A DNA stretch of 64,000 nucleotides from Prevotella sp. oral taxon 376. Lineage in GTDB: Bacteria; Bacteroidota; Bacteroidia; Bacteroidales; Bacteroidaceae. Where the stretch lies: positions 1,116,001 to 1,180,000 of the forward strand of contig NZ_PYXG01000001.1 of NCBI RefSeq assembly GCF_003043945.1, written 5' to 3'. Below the pieces are notes generated by a model. It was not told where the DNA came from. It searched no databases and saw only the letters and a program-made list of their open reading frames with translations. The translations under genes were made by a program, and so were the position numbers. Shown one piece after another: positions 45,173 through 53,147 of the stretch (positions are counted from its first letter, which is position 1; every line of letters starts with the position of its first letter).

Positions 45173-46564
45173 TTACATGACACCAATCCACCTTAATATA
45201 TCATTGAGGTTCGCCACCACCATGAGCAGGATCAAGATGCTGATGCCGATATACTCAGCACGGATCATGAAGGTTTCCGATGGCTTGCGCCCCGTTATCA
45301 TCTCGTAGAGCAAAAAGAGCACATGGCCGCCGTCGAGGGCCGGGATAGGGAGGATGTTCATGAAGGCGAGGATGATGCTGAGGAAGGCTGTCATGAGCCA
45401 GAACATGTGCCAATCCCATGTGGGAGGAAAGAGACTGCCAATGGATCCGAAGCCTCCGAGCGACTTTGCGCCGTCGGCCGAGAAGACATACTGCAGGTCG
45501 CTGACATAGCCACCGAGTACATGTACTCCGTATTTAATGCCGGCCGGGAAGCTCTCGAAGAAGCCGTAGTCCTTCTGGATGGGCTTGTAGTAGCTGTAGA
45601 TGGTGGTCATCTGTATGCCCATCGTCAAGTCGGGCGTGAGCATGATGCTTGCGGAGTCGGCCGTGGCCGAGCCTTTGTGTTGGAAGACAACGGATGTCGT
45701 GCGGATGGCAAGGCTGTCCTTATGGGTCTCGGCGGCGGTCAGGGCATCCTTCAGCCGTCCCACCTCGTCCTGGAATTCGTTCCAAGACGAGATGCTCTTG
45801 CCACCAAAGGCAAGCAGCTTGTCGCCTTTTCTCATGCCTAATTTTGCGGCAGGAGAGCCGGGTATTACGCTGTCTATGTCTGCCGGAATGTAAGGGCGGG
45901 CGAATTGTGGGGTAACCTTCAGCATGCCGAGGAGATTCAGGTCGCCCGGCAAACTGAGGCTCATCTTTCTGCCGCCGCGCAGGATGTCGGCACGCTTTGC
46001 GGATGCCAAATCCCTGTAGAGGTCGGCATTGAAGTCCTTGAATTCACGCTGATCCGTACCCAGGAGGATATCGCCGTCCTTGAAGCCCAAGGCCTTTGCC
46101 TCGCTGTTAAACTTCATTCCCATGCTCATATCCTTAACCTGGATGTAGCTTTCACCCCAATGGAAGAGTACCATGGAGTAGATGAAGAGGGCAAGGAGGA
46201 AGTTGACGAGCACGCCGCCAATCATGATGAGCAGTCGTTGCCATGTGGGTTTGGAGCGGAATTCCCAAGGTTCGGCAGGCTTTTTCATTTGTTCGGTGTC
46301 AAAACTCTCGTCTATCATGCCGGCTATTTTACAGTATCCCCCCAGTGGGAGCCAGCCTATTCCGTATTCAGTATCACTGTTTTTGGGCTTGAAATGGAAC
46401 AAGCTACCATTCCATTTGCCGATTCCGATGTCAAAGAACATGAAGAATTTCTCGACCCTTACACCAAAGAGCTTGGAGAAAAACATGTGTCCGCCCTCGT
46501 GGAGGAGCACCAATAAGGAGATTGCCAGTAGGAACTGAAGCAGTCTGATCAAAAAAACTTCCAT
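45173..46564 (-). CDS. rseP: Site-2 membrane protease RseP
   Basis: A 463-residue intramembrane zinc metalloprotease. The zinc motif HEGGH (H22, E23, H26) is in the first helix, and the second conserved site NILPIPALDGGHVLFLL is in the penultimate helix (about 405). Two PDZ-like domains (about 150-340; GSPAAKLGMRKGDKLLAFGG in the second) lie between. RseP cuts anti-sigma factors within the membrane during envelope stress. With FecR-type and barrel-type anti-sigma proteins in this window, it is a plausible processor of them, though no direct link is visible. It starts 20 nt after dxr. Confidence 0.93.
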   Translation of the reverse strand: MEVFLIRLLQFLLAISLLVLLHEGGHMFFSKLFGVRVEKFFMFFDIGIGKWNGSLFHFKPKNSDTEYGIGWLPLGGYCKIAGMIDESFDTEQMKKPAEPWEFRSKPTWQRLLIMIGGVLVNFLLALFIYSMVLFHWGESYIQVKDMSMGMKFNSEAKALGFKDGDILLGTDQREFKDFNADLYRDLASAKRADILRGGRKMSLSLPGDLNLLGMLKVTPQFARPYIPADIDSVIPGSPAAKLGMRKGDKLLAFGGKSISSWNEFQDEVGRLKDALTAAETHKDSLAIRTTSVVFQHKGSATADSASIMLTPDLTMGIQMTTIYSYYKPIQKDYGFFESFPAGIKYGVHVLGGYVSDLQYVFSADGAKSLGGFGSIGSLFPPTWDWHMFWLMTAFLSIILAFMNILPIPALDGGHVLFLLYEMITGRKPSETFMIRAEYIGISILILLMVVANLNDILRWIGVM

Positions 46565-46584
46565 TTGTTATAGTGGCTTTTACT

Positions 46585-47745
46585 TTATTTATAGTTATTC
46601 ATTAATTCTCTCGCTATATGTCGCGCCTCGGCATCTGTCTGCACATAGACCTCATAGTCGGGACTGGCGTCGAAAGTGGCCTTGGCCATGGTCTGCTCGA
46701 TAATCCGCCCCATCCCCAGGAAGGAACATCTGCCATGGCGGAAGCCTTCGTTTGCAATTTCGTTTGCCGCGTTCACTATGCACGGCATGTTGCCGCTCCT
46801 CCTGATGGCCTCGAAGGCCAATGCGAGGCACTGGAACTTCTCAAGGTCGGGCTCGAAGAACTCGAGCTGGTGCTTGAAGAGGTTGAGGCGTTCTCCGTTA
46901 AGCGGCAGTCTCTTGGGGAAGGAAAAGGCATACTGAATAGGCAGGCGCATGTCCGGCACTCCAAGCTGTGCCTTTACCGAGCCGTCGGTGAATTGTACGG
47001 CACTGTGAATGATGCTCTGTGGATGCACCAGTACCTGTATCTTGTCAGCCGGGACACCGAAGAGCCACTTGGCTTCAATCACCTCAAACCCTTTGTTCAT
47101 CAGCGATGCGGAATCGATGGTGATCTTCGCGCCCATCTCCCAGGTAGGATGCCTGAGGGCGTCTGCCGCCGTTACGTTCTTTAGCTGTTCGTCGTCGAAC
47201 AGCCTGAAGGGGCCTCCGGAACAGGTGAGCAGTATCTTGTCTATCTCGTTCTCGTCCTCGCCTACGAGGCATTGGAAGATGGCGCTGTGTTCGGAATCTA
47301 CGGGCAGGATGGGCGCGTGATATTGTGTTGCCAGGTTGCGGATGAGTTCTCCTGCCACTACAAGGGTTTCCTTGTTGGCCAGACATATCTTCTTGCGTGC
47401 CTTGATGGCGTGAATCGTGGGAGCAAGTCCGGCAAATCCGACCAAGGCCGTAAGCACCATGTCGACCGGGTCGGCCTCTACAATCTGGCAGAGGGCCTCC
47501 TTTCCGGCATAGACCTTTATGTCTGATTGGTCGGAAAGCAGTTCCGAGAGTTCCTTATAGTGATCCTCATTGGCGATGACCACGGCTGCGGGATGGAACT
47601 TGCGTGCCTGTTCGGCCAGCTCTTGGACCCGGTTATTGGCGGTGAGGGCATAAACCTCATACAGGTCAGGGTGCTGCTGGATGACATCGAGGGCCTGAGT
47701 GCCTATCGATCCGGTGCTCCCGAGTATGCAAATTTGTTTCTTCAT
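46585..47745 (-). CDS. dxr: 1-deoxy-D-xylulose-5-phosphate reductoisomerase
   Basis: A 386-residue enzyme of the MEP isoprenoid pathway, making 2-C-methyl-D-erythritol-4-phosphate with NADPH. The nucleotide-binding start GSTGSIGTQALDVI, the LANKETLVVAGELI segment, the LPVDSEHSAIFQCL catalytic region (Asp/Glu metal ligands) and SASLMNKGFEVIEAKWLF are all present. It is 10 nt downstream of rimM on the same strand. The gene order murA-rimM-dxr-rseP is common in Bacteroidales. Length is normal. Confidence 0.96.
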   Translation of the reverse strand: MKKQICILGSTGSIGTQALDVIQQHPDLYEVYALTANNRVQELAEQARKFHPAAVVIANEDHYKELSELLSDQSDIKVYAGKEALCQIVEADPVDMVLTALVGFAGLAPTIHAIKARKKICLANKETLVVAGELIRNLATQYHAPILPVDSEHSAIFQCLVGEDENEIDKILLTCSGGPFRLFDDEQLKNVTAADALRHPTWEMGAKITIDSASLMNKGFEVIEAKWLFGVPADKIQVLVHPQSIIHSAVQFTDGSVKAQLGVPDMRLPIQYAFSFPKRLPLNGERLNLFKHQLEFFEPDLEKFQCLALAFEAIRRSGNMPCIVNAANEIANEGFRHGRCSFLGMGRIIEQTMAKATFDASPDYEVYVQTDAEARHIARELMNNYK

Positions 47746-47754
47746 TCTTTTATA

Positions 47755-48276
47755 TTACAGATCTAAAATGCCTTCGGGCAGGTTGATCTTGATTTCTTTT
47801 CGTGCTGTATCGATGCTTTGGATGAGGTCTTCGCTGGCCGGAATCAATATTTCTCTTTGCCCGGTGGTCATCACCTCAAAGAGAATATTGATGGTGGAGT
47901 CGTTCACATTCGTAATCTTTCCCACGACTTCTCCGGTGTTTGTGTCCATAAGCCGGTAACCTACGATCTCGCTCCAAGACACCTCCCCTTCGTCGCTGTT
48001 TGACAATTTGCGGGGAAAAAAGACGCTGCAGCCGGTCAGTTCTCGTGCCTGTTCCTGTGTCTCTATGCCGCAAAACTTCATCAAGGCAGCATTGTTTCCG
48101 TGAAAGCGATATTCCTCGATGTAGAACGGAACGAGGATGCCGTCAACTTCGAGGATAAGGTATTCGGCGTCCGCACGGTCGAAAATGTCGTCGTCGAACA
48201 TGAAGCTAATCTCTCCCTTTACGCCATGCGGCTTGCCCAGCTTGCCTATCCTGAAGACTTCTTCCTGCTTGATCAT
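47755..48276 (-). CDS. rimM: Ribosome maturation factor RimM
   Basis: A 173-residue protein assisting 30S subunit assembly by binding ribosomal protein S19. The N-terminal RimM domain begins RIGKLGKPHGVKGEI and the PRC-barrel C-terminal domain (about 95-170) has EIVGYRLMDTNTGEVVGKI. The start overlaps the murA stop by one base. The order murA-rimM-dxr supports the identification. Confidence 0.94.
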   Translation of the reverse strand: MIKQEEVFRIGKLGKPHGVKGEISFMFDDDIFDRADAEYLILEVDGILVPFYIEEYRFHGNNAALMKFCGIETQEQARELTGCSVFFPRKLSNSDEGEVSWSEIVGYRLMDTNTGEVVGKITNVNDSTINILFEVMTTGQREILIPASEDLIQSIDTARKEIKINLPEGILDL

Positions 48277-49586
48277 TAGTTTTCTACGCGTTTGATGTTG
48301 GCCCCGAGCTTGTTCAGCCGACCCTCGATATTCTCGTATCCGCGGTCGATTTGCGCGATATTGTCGATACGGCTGATACCGCTGGCACTCATGGCAGCTA
48401 TCAGGAGGGCGATTCCGGCGCGGATATCCGGACTTGTCATGCGTCCTGCACGGAGACGGGTCTTATGGTCGTGTCCGATGACGACGGCCCTATGGGGATC
48501 GCAAAGGATAATCTGTGCACCCATGTCGATGAGTTTGTCGACGAAGAAGAGCCGGCTTTCGAACATCTTCTGATGGAAGAGCACGCTCCCGCGGCATTGG
48601 GTAGCCACCACGATGAGCACCGATAGCAGGTCGGGAGTCAGCCCCGGCCATGGCGCATCGGCAAGAGTCATGATGGAACCGTCGATAAACGAGTCGACTG
48701 CATAGTGTGGTTGTCCGGGAATAAAGAGGTCGTCGCCCTCTGCTTTCATCTTTACTCCCAGTCTGTGGAAGGCCTCCGGGATAATCCCGAGGTTATGGAG
48801 AGAGACATTCTTGATGCGCACTCCGTCGCCCACCATTGCCGCCATGCCGATGAAAGAGCCGACTTCGATCATGTCGGGCAGTATCGTATGCGTTGCTCCA
48901 TGCAGCTCTTTTACACCAACAATGGTCAGCAGATTGCTTCCGATGCCGCTGATCTCGGCCCCCATGGCGTTCAATAGATGGCACAATTGCTGTATATAAG
49001 GCTCACAGGCTGCGTTATAGACGGTCGTGGTGCCGTTGGACATGGCGGCAGCCATGACGATATTGGCCGTTCCGGTTACCGAAGCCTCGTCGAGGAGCAT
49101 GTAACAGCCTTTGAGCTTTTTGGCTTGGATTTCAAACACATTGCGCTCCTCGATGTGTACAAACTTAGCCCCCAGGTGCCTGAACCCAAGAAAATGGGTG
49201 TCGAGACGCCGCCGGCCAATCTTGTCGCCGCCGGGTTGTGCCACGATGGCCTTGCCGAATCGTCCCAGAAGAGGCCCTATCATGAGCACGGAGCCGCGGA
49301 GCGAAGCGCACTTTCTGACAAACTCGTCGCTCTCCAGATAGTCCAGATTCAAGTCTTTTGCCTGAAAGGTGAAGTCGTTGTGCGCATTCTTCTTGACGCT
49401 TACCCCGATGTCCTTGAGCAGCAGGATGAGGTTGTTTACATCCAGAATATTGGGTATATTCTTGATTCTTACTGGCTCTGCTGTCAACAAACAAGCACAA
49501 ACCACCTCAAGAGCTTCGTTCTTGGCACCCTGCGGAGAGATTTCTCCTTTCAGGGGATGGCCGCCTTCTATGATGAATGACTCCAT
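48276..49586 (-). CDS. murA: UDP-N-acetylglucosamine 1-carboxyvinyltransferase with Asp in place of catalytic Cys
   Basis: A 436-residue EPSP-synthase-fold enzyme catalysing the first committed step of peptidoglycan synthesis. KNEALEVVCACLLT is the conserved start, and the RRLDTHFLGFRHLGAKF and DMIEVGSFIGMAA segments are typical. The active-site loop reads AQPGGDKIGRRR: Asp121 (codon 49224-49226, complement) stands where Cys115 is found in Escherichia coli. In other bacteria this Cys-to-Asp change makes MurA insensitive to fosfomycin. The gene is followed by rimM and preceded by a DUF4290 gene 10 nt upstream. Confidence 0.95.
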   Translation of the reverse strand: MESFIIEGGHPLKGEISPQGAKNEALEVVCACLLTAEPVRIKNIPNILDVNNLILLLKDIGVSVKKNAHNDFTFQAKDLNLDYLESDEFVRKCASLRGSVLMIGPLLGRFGKAIVAQPGGDKIGRRRLDTHFLGFRHLGAKFVHIEERNVFEIQAKKLKGCYMLLDEASVTGTANIVMAAAMSNGTTTVYNAACEPYIQQLCHLLNAMGAEISGIGSNLLTIVGVKELHGATHTILPDMIEVGSFIGMAAMVGDGVRIKNVSLHNLGIIPEAFHRLGVKMKAEGDDLFIPGQPHYAVDSFIDGSIMTLADAPWPGLTPDLLSVLIVVATQCRGSVLFHQKMFESRLFFVDKLIDMGAQIILCDPHRAVVIGHDHKTRLRAGRMTSPDIRAGIALLIAAMSASGISRIDNIAQIDRGYENIEGRLNKLGANIKRVEN

Positions 49587-49595
49587 AAGCCTGTG

Positions 49596-50195
49596 TTATT
49601 TTTTCTTCTTTTTCTTACCATTGTCGTCCGTCCGGGGAACGATTTTCTCGAAAGTGAAGCTGTCTAAGTCCAGCTGCACCTTGCCGTCTGTATAGTTGGC
49701 AAGATCCGAGGCAACCTTCTCGTTGTCGACAGAGCCATGGCTCCACTGATAAAGGTTGCGCTTCATCTGATTGGCCGTGAGGGCTATCAGCTCGTCGCGC
49801 TCTTCTCCCGGCTCCATGGTCTTGAGCTTCTCGAAAAGCTCGAAAATCATTTTGCCATAATGTTTAACGGGTATTTGGGTCATGGGATATTCCATCGGGG
49901 CTGGCTTCTTGTTGATGATCCTGGCATCGGAGATGTCGACAGGCCAGTCGATATCAAGCTTGAAGCCACTCATAATGGCGAGGTTGTCCCAAAGTTTCTG
50001 CGTCAAGTCGCCGTTCTCGCGGTTCTGCGGGAACATGCGGCTCATGATGGCGATGATGGTCTCGGCGCACCTCTGGCGTTCCTTCTTGTCCTCCAGGCCA
50101 GTGCAGTAATCTACCATGTTCTGTAGCTCGCGTCCGTATTCGGGCAGTACGAGCTTCTCTCTCTGGGTATTGTAGTCTAATCCTTCTATATTCAT
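49596..50195 (-). CDS. DUF4290-domain protein
   Basis: A 199-residue protein, largely helical, with the family's hallmark start YNTQREKLVLPEYGRELQNM and a CAETIIAIMSRMFPQ helix. It ends in a poly-Lys tail (GKKKKKK). No signal peptide or membrane helix. The function of the family is unknown, but it is nearly always next to murA in Bacteroidales, hinting at a link with cell-wall synthesis or ribosome-related genes nearby. It lies between tsaB (2 nt gap) and murA. Confidence 0.85.
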   Translation of the reverse strand: MNIEGLDYNTQREKLVLPEYGRELQNMVDYCTGLEDKKERQRCAETIIAIMSRMFPQNRENGDLTQKLWDNLAIMSGFKLDIDWPVDISDARIINKKPAPMEYPMTQIPVKHYGKMIFELFEKLKTMEPGEERDELIALTANQMKRNLYQWSHGSVDNEKVASDLANYTDGKVQLDLDSFTFEKIVPRTDDNGKKKKKK

Positions 50196-50197
50196 TC

Positions 50198-50890
50198 TTA
50201 TAGTAATTTCTTGGGTTTCTTTGCTACGAAGTCTTTTAGATACATCGGCACGAAGTAGGCCACATCCTCAAACTTCTGCACGGCAATCCTCTTTTCGGCC
50301 AGCGGGAACATGTTCTTTGCCAACGGCTCGATGCCTTTTATCAGGCGGGCGTTAGGGTGGCTGATGACCTCCATGCACTTCTCGGCTCCGTTCCCGAAGA
50401 AATAGACGGGTCGCTGGTCGAGAAACTCCTTGTAGGTGTCGATATCCACGATGTCCGCCCGAATCTCGCGCACCTCCTTCAAGGTACGGTCGAAGACCTG
50501 GGCATATACTTCCATCCTGCGGGCATCCAGCATCGGACAGAGCAAGGCGTTGTCTTCTTTCACCATTTCGCGCAGCAGGACGGGGACGCAGAGCAGTTCC
50601 AGGGTCGGAACGGCCACCAGTTTCAGGTCGCGCCCATAGCAGATGCCCTTGGCCATAGAGGTTCCGATGCGCAGCCCGGTATAGCTCCCGGGGCCGCTGC
50701 TGACGGCAACAAAGTCTATGGGGACGGCATGGTTGTCGATGAACGACAGTGCTTCGTCCACAAAGTTGCCGAGTTGCTCGTTGTGATTGATGCTGGCTCG
50801 GTCTTCTTTCTCAAAGACACAGGCAGAGTCGACGCTGACAGCCACGGAACAGATGTTGGTGCTTGTTTCTATGTTTAAGATGCAAGACAT
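50198..50890 (-). CDS. tsaB: tRNA threonylcarbamoyladenosine synthesis protein TsaB
   Basis: A 230-residue ASKHA-fold protein starting at LNIETSTNICSVAVS and containing FVAVSSGPGSYTGLRIGTSM, the signature of TsaB/YeaZ. It has no zinc-binding site of its own and serves as the partner of TsaD and TsaE in making the t6A modification at position 37 of ANN-decoding tRNAs. It is the first gene of the minus-strand block ending in trpS, and diverges from yicC. Confidence 0.93.
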   Translation of the reverse strand: MSCILNIETSTNICSVAVSVDSACVFEKEDRASINHNEQLGNFVDEALSFIDNHAVPIDFVAVSSGPGSYTGLRIGTSMAKGICYGRDLKLVAVPTLELLCVPVLLREMVKEDNALLCPMLDARRMEVYAQVFDRTLKEVREIRADIVDIDTYKEFLDQRPVYFFGNGAEKCMEVISHPNARLIKGIEPLAKNMFPLAEKRIAVQKFEDVAYFVPMYLKDFVAKKPKKLL

Positions 50891-50968
50891 AATTATTTTT
50901 TAGCTCTAATAAAATGCAAATTTACTCTTTTTTCTCCGAATAAGCTCCCCTTTGTCCCGTATTTTTTG

Positions 50969-50976
50969 TATTTTTG
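50969..50976 (+). promoter_or_regulatory. -7 box of yicC
   Basis: A perfect TATTTTTG, 25 nt before ATG 51002. It overlaps the open-frame extension that starts at 50966, which argues that translation begins at 51002. Confidence 0.55.
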
Positions 50977-51001
50977 CCGAAAATATAAGAAATCAAAGCC
51001 T

Positions 51002-51877
51002 ATGATACAATCAATGACAGGTTATGGGAAAGCGGTCGTAACCTATAAGCATAAGAAAATTCATGTTGAGATAAAATCACTGAACAGCAAGGCGATAGAC
51101 CTCTCCACCCGCATAGCTCCTCTGTATCGTGAGAAAGAAATGGAGATTCGCAAGATGCTGGTCAAGGCTCTTGAACGAGGAAAGGTCGACTTTGCCATCT
51201 GGACGGAGCAGGACGCGGACAGCGAGGCGTCCCCTATCAATGCACCTCTTGTTGAGAATTATTATCGTCAAATCAAGTCGATAGCCGTTCAGACGGGTAT
51301 TCCAGAGCCCCGGGATTGGTTCTACACCTTGTTGCGATTGCCGGATGTAACCAGTAACACGGTGGTTGAGGAGCTTGAAGACGAGGAATGGAAGGCTGCC
51401 GAACAAGCCATCAGCCAGGCTCTCGAGAACATCATTGCCTATCGCCGGCAGGAGGGATCGGCCCTCGAAAAGAAGTTTAGCGAGAAGGTGGACAATATCG
51501 AAAAGCTGCTTGCGAGCATCGAGCCTTACGAGCGGGAACGGGTTCCGAGGATCAAGGCGCAGATTCTGAAGGGGCTGGAACAGATTCCGGAGGCCGACTA
51601 CAGTCAGAATCGGCTGGAGCAGGAACTGATTTATTACATCGAGAAACTCGACATCAGCGAGGAGAAACAGCGTCTGACCAACCACTTGAAATACTTCCGC
51701 GAGACCATGGCCGAGAATCATCCGAACGGCAAGAAACTGGGATTCATTGCCCAGGAAATGGGTCGGGAAATTAATACGACGGGCTCGAAGAGCAATAATG
51801 CGCAGATGCAGAATATCGTGGTGCAGATGAAAGACGAGTTGGAACAGATCAAGGAGCAGGTGCTGAACGCACTGTAA
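51002..51877 (+). CDS. yicC: YicC-family endoribonuclease
   Basis: A 291-residue YicC/YloC protein from MIQSMTGYGKAVV, the invariant family start. It has the N-terminal region with KSLNSKAIDLSTRIAPLYRE and the DUF1732 C-terminus HLKYFRETMAENHPNGKKLGFIAQEMGREINTTGSKSNN, cited here as HLKYFRETM and GREINTTGSKSN. The family has been shown to have endoribonuclease activity. It is followed by a repeat-rich segment and gmk, a neighbourhood (yicC-gmk) that is widely conserved; here the broken DUF559 gene has been inserted between them. Confidence 0.93.
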   Translation: MIQSMTGYGKAVVTYKHKKIHVEIKSLNSKAIDLSTRIAPLYREKEMEIRKMLVKALERGKVDFAIWTEQDADSEASPINAPLVENYYRQIKSIAVQTGIPEPRDWFYTLLRLPDVTSNTVVEELEDEEWKAAEQAISQALENIIAYRRQEGSALEKKFSEKVDNIEKLLASIEPYERERVPRIKAQILKGLEQIPEADYSQNRLEQELIYYIEKLDISEEKQRLTNHLKYFRETMAENHPNGKKLGFIAQEMGREINTTGSKSNNAQMQNIVVQMKDELEQIKEQVLNAL

Positions 51878-51880
51878 TAC

Positions 51881-51998
51881 CCGCCTCCAGCCTCCTAAAG
51901 AGGGGGAGGACACACCCACCCCAATCAGGGGATAGGATCGTGAAAAGAGGAAGAAGTGAGAACTCTCCTGATCTCTTCCTGCCAAAGGGAGGGAGGAC
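51881..51998. repeat. GC-rich palindromic repeats before the DUF559 remnant (two copies)
   Basis: Copies at about 51881-51932 and 51977-51998 carry, in reverse orientation, the CCCTCCC/GGGAGG palindrome that is also found downstream of the remnant and inside gmk and nadD. Between 51933 and 51976 nothing else is recognisable. These two copies face those at 52397 and 52461, so they flank the DUF559 sequence as an inverted pair. Confidence 0.65.
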
Positions 51999-52010
51999 AA
52001 CCGTAAAACC

Positions 52011-52376
52011 GTGAGATGTAGGCATGAGACTACGGACGGGGAGTCCTGCCTGTTGCCCTTGGAGCGAGCCAAATGGATGCACGATCACCCGACGCCGGCA
52101 GAAGTCCCCGTATGGGAAAGGCTTGTCGACAACCGATTGGGCTCCCACTTCAGGCGGCAGCATCCGATATGCGGATATATTTCCGATTTCGTCGGTTTGC
52201 GCAAAAAGTGAATCATCGAGTTAGATGGAGGATGCCATCTTGAAGGTGAACAGCCGGCAAAAGACGCAGAGCACACCAAAGAACCGCAAGGACAGGGATA
52301 CAGGATGGTTCGCTTCAGCAACGAAGAAGTTGGTGCAGGTATAGATCATATTTTACAAAACATAAGGCAAACGATA
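52011..52376 (+). pseudogene. DUF559 (Vsr-like endonuclease) gene interrupted by a TGA
   Basis: Translated from 52011, the frame has the DUF559 signatures TPAEVPVWERLVDNRLG and FRRQHPICGYISDFVGLRKK. A TGA stop then falls at 52209-52211. The same frame continues without shift into IIELDGGCHLEGE, QGYRMVRFSNEEV and IDHILQNIRQT, the normal second half of a DUF559 protein including its ELDG catalytic segment. One substitution therefore separates it from an intact gene. The frame then runs on in phase into gmk, so a readthrough product would be a DUF559-Gmk fusion. DUF559 proteins are small restriction-like nucleases of largely unknown role. Confidence 0.8.
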
Positions 52377-53126
52377 ATGGAAACCAAAGATAATACACCC
52401 TCCCTTGGGGCATCCCGGAATGCTCCTGATGGTCCGACAGCGCCATCCTTAGTCCAAAGTTCCCCCTCCCTTGAGGAGGCTCGGGGCAGGTTGCTCATCT
52501 TTTCCGCTCCTTCCGGTTCGGGCAAGAGCACCTTGGTGCAATGGCTCATGTCGGCTCATCCTGAGTTGCGACTGTCCTTCTCCGTTTCCTGCACTTCCCG
52601 CGCCCCCCGCGGGACGGAGCGTAACGGCGTGGAATACTTTTTCCTCACGCCCGGAGAATTCCGCCAGAAGATCCAGGAGGGAGCGTTTCTGGAATACGAA
52701 GAGGTGTATGCCGATCGCTTCTACGGCACGCTGAAGTCGCAGGTGGAGGAGCAGACGCGGAGGGGAGAGAATGTGGTCTTCGATGTCGATGTCAAGGGTG
52801 GCTGCAACATCAAGCGGTATTACGGTCGCCGGGCGTTGAGCATCTTCGTGCAGGCCCCTTCCGTCGAAGAGCTGGAGAAGCGGCTGCGAGACCGCGACAC
52901 GGATAGCGAGGACGCCATCAGAGACCGTCTTTCAAAGGCTTCCTATGAGATGACCTTTGCGCCGAAGTTCGACCATGTGGTCGTCAACGACGACCTTGAG
53001 AAGGCCAAGGAGGAAACTTACAGGATTGTAAAAGAGTTTCTGAACCCCCACCCCGACTCCCTCCAAGAGAGAGGGAAGGCAACCCCAACACCTGCCCCAA
53101 CCCTCCCGAGGGGAGGGAAGGCATAG
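52377..53126 (+). CDS. gmk: Guanylate kinase with repeat-derived termini
   Basis: A 249-residue protein from the ATG at 52377; ATG 52305 is also in frame but lies within the DUF559 remnant. The kinase core (about 38-225) is normal: P-loop FSAPSGSGKSTLVQWL, SVSCTSRAPRGTERNGVEYFF, EYEEVYADRFYGTLKSQVE and IRDRLSKASYEMTFA. It phosphorylates GMP to GDP. Both ends are odd. The N-terminal stretch NTPSLGASRN and SSPSLEEARGR, and the C-terminal tail PHPDSLQERGKATPTPAPTL, are encoded by copies of the GC-rich palindromic repeat. nadD follows 21 nt downstream. Confidence 0.92.
   Translation: METKDNTPSLGASRNAPDGPTAPSLVQSSPSLEEARGRLLIFSAPSGSGKSTLVQWLMSAHPELRLSFSVSCTSRAPRGTERNGVEYFFLTPGEFRQKIQEGAFLEYEEVYADRFYGTLKSQVEEQTRRGENVVFDVDVKGGCNIKRYYGRRALSIFVQAPSVEELEKRLRDRDTDSEDAIRDRLSKASYEMTFAPKFDHVVVNDDLEKAKEETYRIVKEFLNPHPDSLQERGKATPTPAPTLPRGGKA
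52397..52490. repeat. GC-rich palindromic repeats inside the gmk 5' end (two copies)
   Basis: A short copy lies at about 52397-52415 and a full copy at 52461-52490 (CCCTCCCTT then GAGG, then CGGGGCAGG). Both are translated in frame as part of Gmk. Confidence 0.7.
53045..53126. repeat. GC-rich palindromic repeats at the gmk 3' end (two copies, reversed)
   Basis: Two reversed copies. The second, read on the minus strand, begins CCCTCCC, pairs through GGGAGGG and ends GGGGCAGG like the copy at 52461. They encode the last 27 or so residues of Gmk. Confidence 0.7.
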
Positions 53127-53147
53127 CCTCTTAAATCCACAAATGGG

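Noticed and set aside
45173..45191. Extended trpS start overlapping rseP
   Set aside because: The extra 24 residues are a poly-Lys/Thr stretch; the conserved synthetase start is MGKIILTGDRPTGK at 45119.
44199..45308. Plus-strand open frame of 369 codons across trpS
   Set aside because: It lies opposite trpS, whose signatures are unambiguous; no protein-like features of its own.
52305..52376. Guanylate kinase start at 52305
   Set aside because: This stretch encodes the end of the DUF559 fold (VRFSNEEV); ATG 52377 is the more likely start, although the earlier one cannot be excluded.
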